A stretch of 7,030 nt of DNA from CAMLHU01 sp039917855. Its GTDB lineage: Bacteria; Gemmatimonadota; Gemmatimonadetes; Gemmatimonadales; GWC2-71-9. The first letter of the stretch is position 1. Each line of letters starts with the position of its first letter. A program made the position numbers and the translations under genes. The notes under the pieces are model-generated. The model worked only from the letters and a program-made list of their open reading frames with translations. It did no database searches and was not told the DNA's origin. Below are positions 5,132-7,030 of this stretch, piece after piece. The DNA lies in assembly GCA_039917855.1 (NCBI GenBank), contig JBDSIR010000161.1, forward strand, positions 1 to 7,030. Reading direction: 5' to 3'.

Positions 5132-7030
5132 CGCGGAGCCAGGCTGACATGCTCTCCGCTTCCCGCGGGGTGTCGGTGCCCACGGGCGCTGGCACCCCGC
5201 TTGATATCATCGATTTCGCCGACGCGCTCGACGCCGTCGCCACCTGCGCGGCGGGACCGCTGGGCGCGGCGAGCGTGCGGGCGCGGCGTCCCGTCACCGA
5301 CATCGGGCTCATTCGTGAGGAGCTCGCCGCGGTCGGCGAGGTGCTGGTGCTCGAACGGGCGGGGACCGCACCGAGCGTGGAGCCGGTGCCCGAGGCGGCG
5401 GACCAGCTGTCGCGGCTCCGCATCACGGGGAGCGTGCTCGACGGGCGCGCCCTCGTGACGCTCCGCCAGGTGATCTCGGCCGCCCGACGCACCTCCAGTG
5501 AGCTCAAGCGGGTGGCGCTCGACGCCCCGCGCGCCGCGGCGCTGCTGGTGGAACTCCCTCCCGCCACGATCGACCGCCGGCTCGAGACGAGCCTCGATGG
5601 CGAAGGCCAGCTCCTCGACACCGCCGATCCCGAGCTCGGGGCCGCGCGCCGAGAGGTGGGAGCGTCGCGCCAGCGGCTGGTCAAGCGGCTCGAAGGGATC
5701 CTCCGGGCGGTGGGTCCCGACTCCGAAGGCTCGGTCACGCTCCGGAACGGACGCTACGTCATCCCCGTCCGGCGCGACGAACGGAAGCGTCCTGACGGCA
5801 TCGTGCACGACGAATCGGCGAGCGGCGGTACCCTCTTTATCGAGCCGACCGCCGCGATCGAGCTCGGCAACGCGATGCGCGAGGCGGAGCTCGCCGAGGA
5901 GCGGATCACCCAGCGGGTGCTCCGGGAGATCACCGAAGCGCTCCGCGCCCACCACGAGCCGCTCGCGGCCGGGTTCCGGATGTGCATCGCGGCCGACGAT
6001 CTGCTGGCACGCGCCCGCTACGCCGCGCGGGTCGACGCGCATGTGCCCGCGGTGGCACTCGCCCCGGCGCCGCTCCGCCTGGTGCGCTGCCGGCACCCGG
6101 TGCTGCTCGCGCGGAACATCGTGGTGGTCTCGTTCGACCTGACGCTGGACGGCGTCGAACGCACCCTCCTGGTGAGCGGCCCCAACACCGGCGGAAAGAC
6201 CGTCCTCCTCAAGGCCACCGGCCTCGTGTCGGCGATGGCGGCCTGCGGCATCGTGCCGCCGGTGGGGGACGGCACCGCGATCCCGATCTTCGAGCGGATC
6301 TTCGCCGACATCGGCGACCACCAGTCGCTCCAAGCCGACCTGTCCACCTTCAGCGCCCACGTCGCCACGCTCCGCGACATCCTGACCCAGGCCGACGACC
6401 GTACCCTCGTCCTCCTCGATGAGGTCGGGAGCGGCACCGATCCGGCCGAAGGATCGGCGCTCGCCGCGGCGGTACTCCTGACGCTCACGCGCCGAGGCGC
6501 GATCACGCTCGCGACGACGCACATGGGGGCGCTCAAGGACCTGGCGACCCAGGCGCCCGGCGTGGTGAATGGTTCGCTCGAGTTCGACGTCGCCACGCTC
6601 GCCCCGACCTTCAGGTTCCAGAAAGGGGTGCCGGGACGGAGCTACGGCCTCGCCATCGCGCGGCGGCTGGGACTCGACGGCACGGTCCTCACCGAGGCGG
6701 AGACGCTGGTGCCCGACGAGGACCGGCGGCTCGATGCCCTGCTGGCGGAACTCGAGCGGAAGCAGCTGCAGGTGGTCCAGCGAGAAGAGGCGCTCGAGAC
6801 GCTCAGGATCGATCTCGAGAATCTCGAGGCCCGACTCTCTCTGCAGCAGCATCAGCAGGAGACCCTCAGCGCTGACCTGGCCCTCCGGTCGAAGCACTTC
6901 GAGCGGGACGCCAAGAAGGAAGCGCGCGAACTCCTGATGGAGGCGCGCAAGCAGGTCGAGGCGGCGATCGCGCTGGCCCGGGAAGCGGCGGACGAGGAGA
7001 AGGCCAAGGAGGCGCGGCGGGTGCTGGAAG
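5128..7030 (+). CDS. mutS2: Endonuclease MutS2, 3' end outside window
   Basis: MutS2 is a MutS-like dimeric ATPase without the mismatch-recognition domain. It suppresses recombination in some bacteria and in B. subtilis acts on collided ribosomes. The frame is open from ATG 5128 to the window edge (634 full codons), so it has no stop here. The core domain (about 24-330) has RYVIPV at 209-214 and GIVHDESASGGTLFIEP at 224-240. The ATPase has Walker A GPNTGGKT at 351-358, the STFSAH signature at 406-411, Walker B Asp431-Glu432 within LVLLDEVGSGTDPAEG, TTH at 463-465, and PGRSYGLAIARRLGL from Pro502. A charged coiled coil follows from about 531. The Smr nuclease domain expected at the C-terminus lies beyond the window. 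ATG 5128 overlaps the yqeY stop; in-frame ATG 5149 is an alternative, since the first about 23 residues lack family similarity. Confidence 0.95.
   Translation, partial: MTRSQADMLSASRGVSVPTGAGTPLDIIDFADALDAVATCAAGPLGAASVRARRPVTDIGLIREELAAVGEVLVLERAGTAPSVEPVPEAADQLSRLRITGSVLDGRALVTLRQVISAARRTSSELKRVALDAPRAAALLVELPPATIDRRLETSLDGEGQLLDTADPELGAARREVGASRQRLVKRLEGILRAVGPDSEGSVTLRNGRYVIPVRRDERKRPDGIVHDESASGGTLFIEPTAAIELGNAMREAELAEERITQRVLREITEALRAHHEPLAAGFRMCIAADDLLARARYAARVDAHVPAVALAPAPLRLVRCRHPVLLARNIVVVSFDLTLDGVERTLLVSGPNTGGKTVLLKATGLVSAMAACGIVPPVGDGTAIPIFERIFADIGDHQSLQADLSTFSAHVATLRDILTQADDRTLVLLDEVGSGTDPAEGSALAAAVLLTLTRRGAITLATTHMGALKDLATQAPGVVNGSLEFDVATLAPTFRFQKGVPGRSYGLAIARRLGLDGTVLTEAETLVPDEDRRLDALLAELERKQLQVVQREEALETLRIDLENLEARLSLQQHQQETLSADLALRSKHFERDAKKEARELLMEARKQVEAAIALAREAADEEKAKEARRVLE

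Noticed and set aside
4816..6897. 693-codon antisense frame opposite yqeY and mutS2
   Set aside because: Explained by strong G/C third-position bias of the sense genes; Arg/Glu/His/Gly-rich with no motif, and the sense strand encodes clear MutS2.

Overview
The window is a GC-rich housekeeping locus on the + strand. It holds seven genes in one direction: hrcA, dnaJ, prmA, rsmE, a HinT-type HIT hydrolase, yqeY and the first about 634 codons of mutS2. HrcA and MutS2 together argue against most Proteobacteria. The gene order and strong third-position G/C bias resemble Gemmatimonadota or a related soil/environmental phylum. That placement is inferred from gene order and composition, not from a search.

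Layout. Positions 1-406 hold no supportable gene but carry three unrelated repeat structures: a G-rich direct repeat with a perfect hairpin (141-209), a large imperfect inverted repeat (236-345) and three copies of an octamer (373-396). hrcA follows at 407. From there to 4512, hrcA, dnaJ, prmA, rsmE and hinT are joined by 4-nt stop/start overlaps (GTGA or ATGA), the pattern of a translationally coupled operon. A 178-nt gap (4513-4690) follows, holding a second, larger cluster of the same G-rich repeat: three units of 32-nt period, a perfect hairpin and two canonical G-quadruplex motifs. After the gap come yqeY and mutS2, again joined by an ATGA overlap. mutS2 runs off the right edge in its coiled-coil region.

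Function. The set combines proteostasis (HrcA heat-shock repressor, DnaJ co-chaperone), ribosome modification (PrmA methylates ribosomal protein L11; RsmE methylates 16S rRNA U1498), nucleotide-conjugate hydrolysis (HinT), a GatB/YqeY-domain protein and a MutS2 ATPase linked to recombination control or ribosome rescue. The B. subtilis dnaK operon (hrcA-grpE-dnaK-dnaJ-prmA-rsmE-mtaB, then rpsU and yqeY) is the obvious relative, but here grpE, dnaK, mtaB and rpsU are absent from their expected places and no CIRCE operator is visible.

I see no phage, CRISPR, defence, toxin-antitoxin or biosynthetic system. The protein-coding part is ordinary. The points worth a second look are the non-coding repeats, above all that one G-rich repeat family lies on both sides of the hrcA-hinT block in the same orientation.
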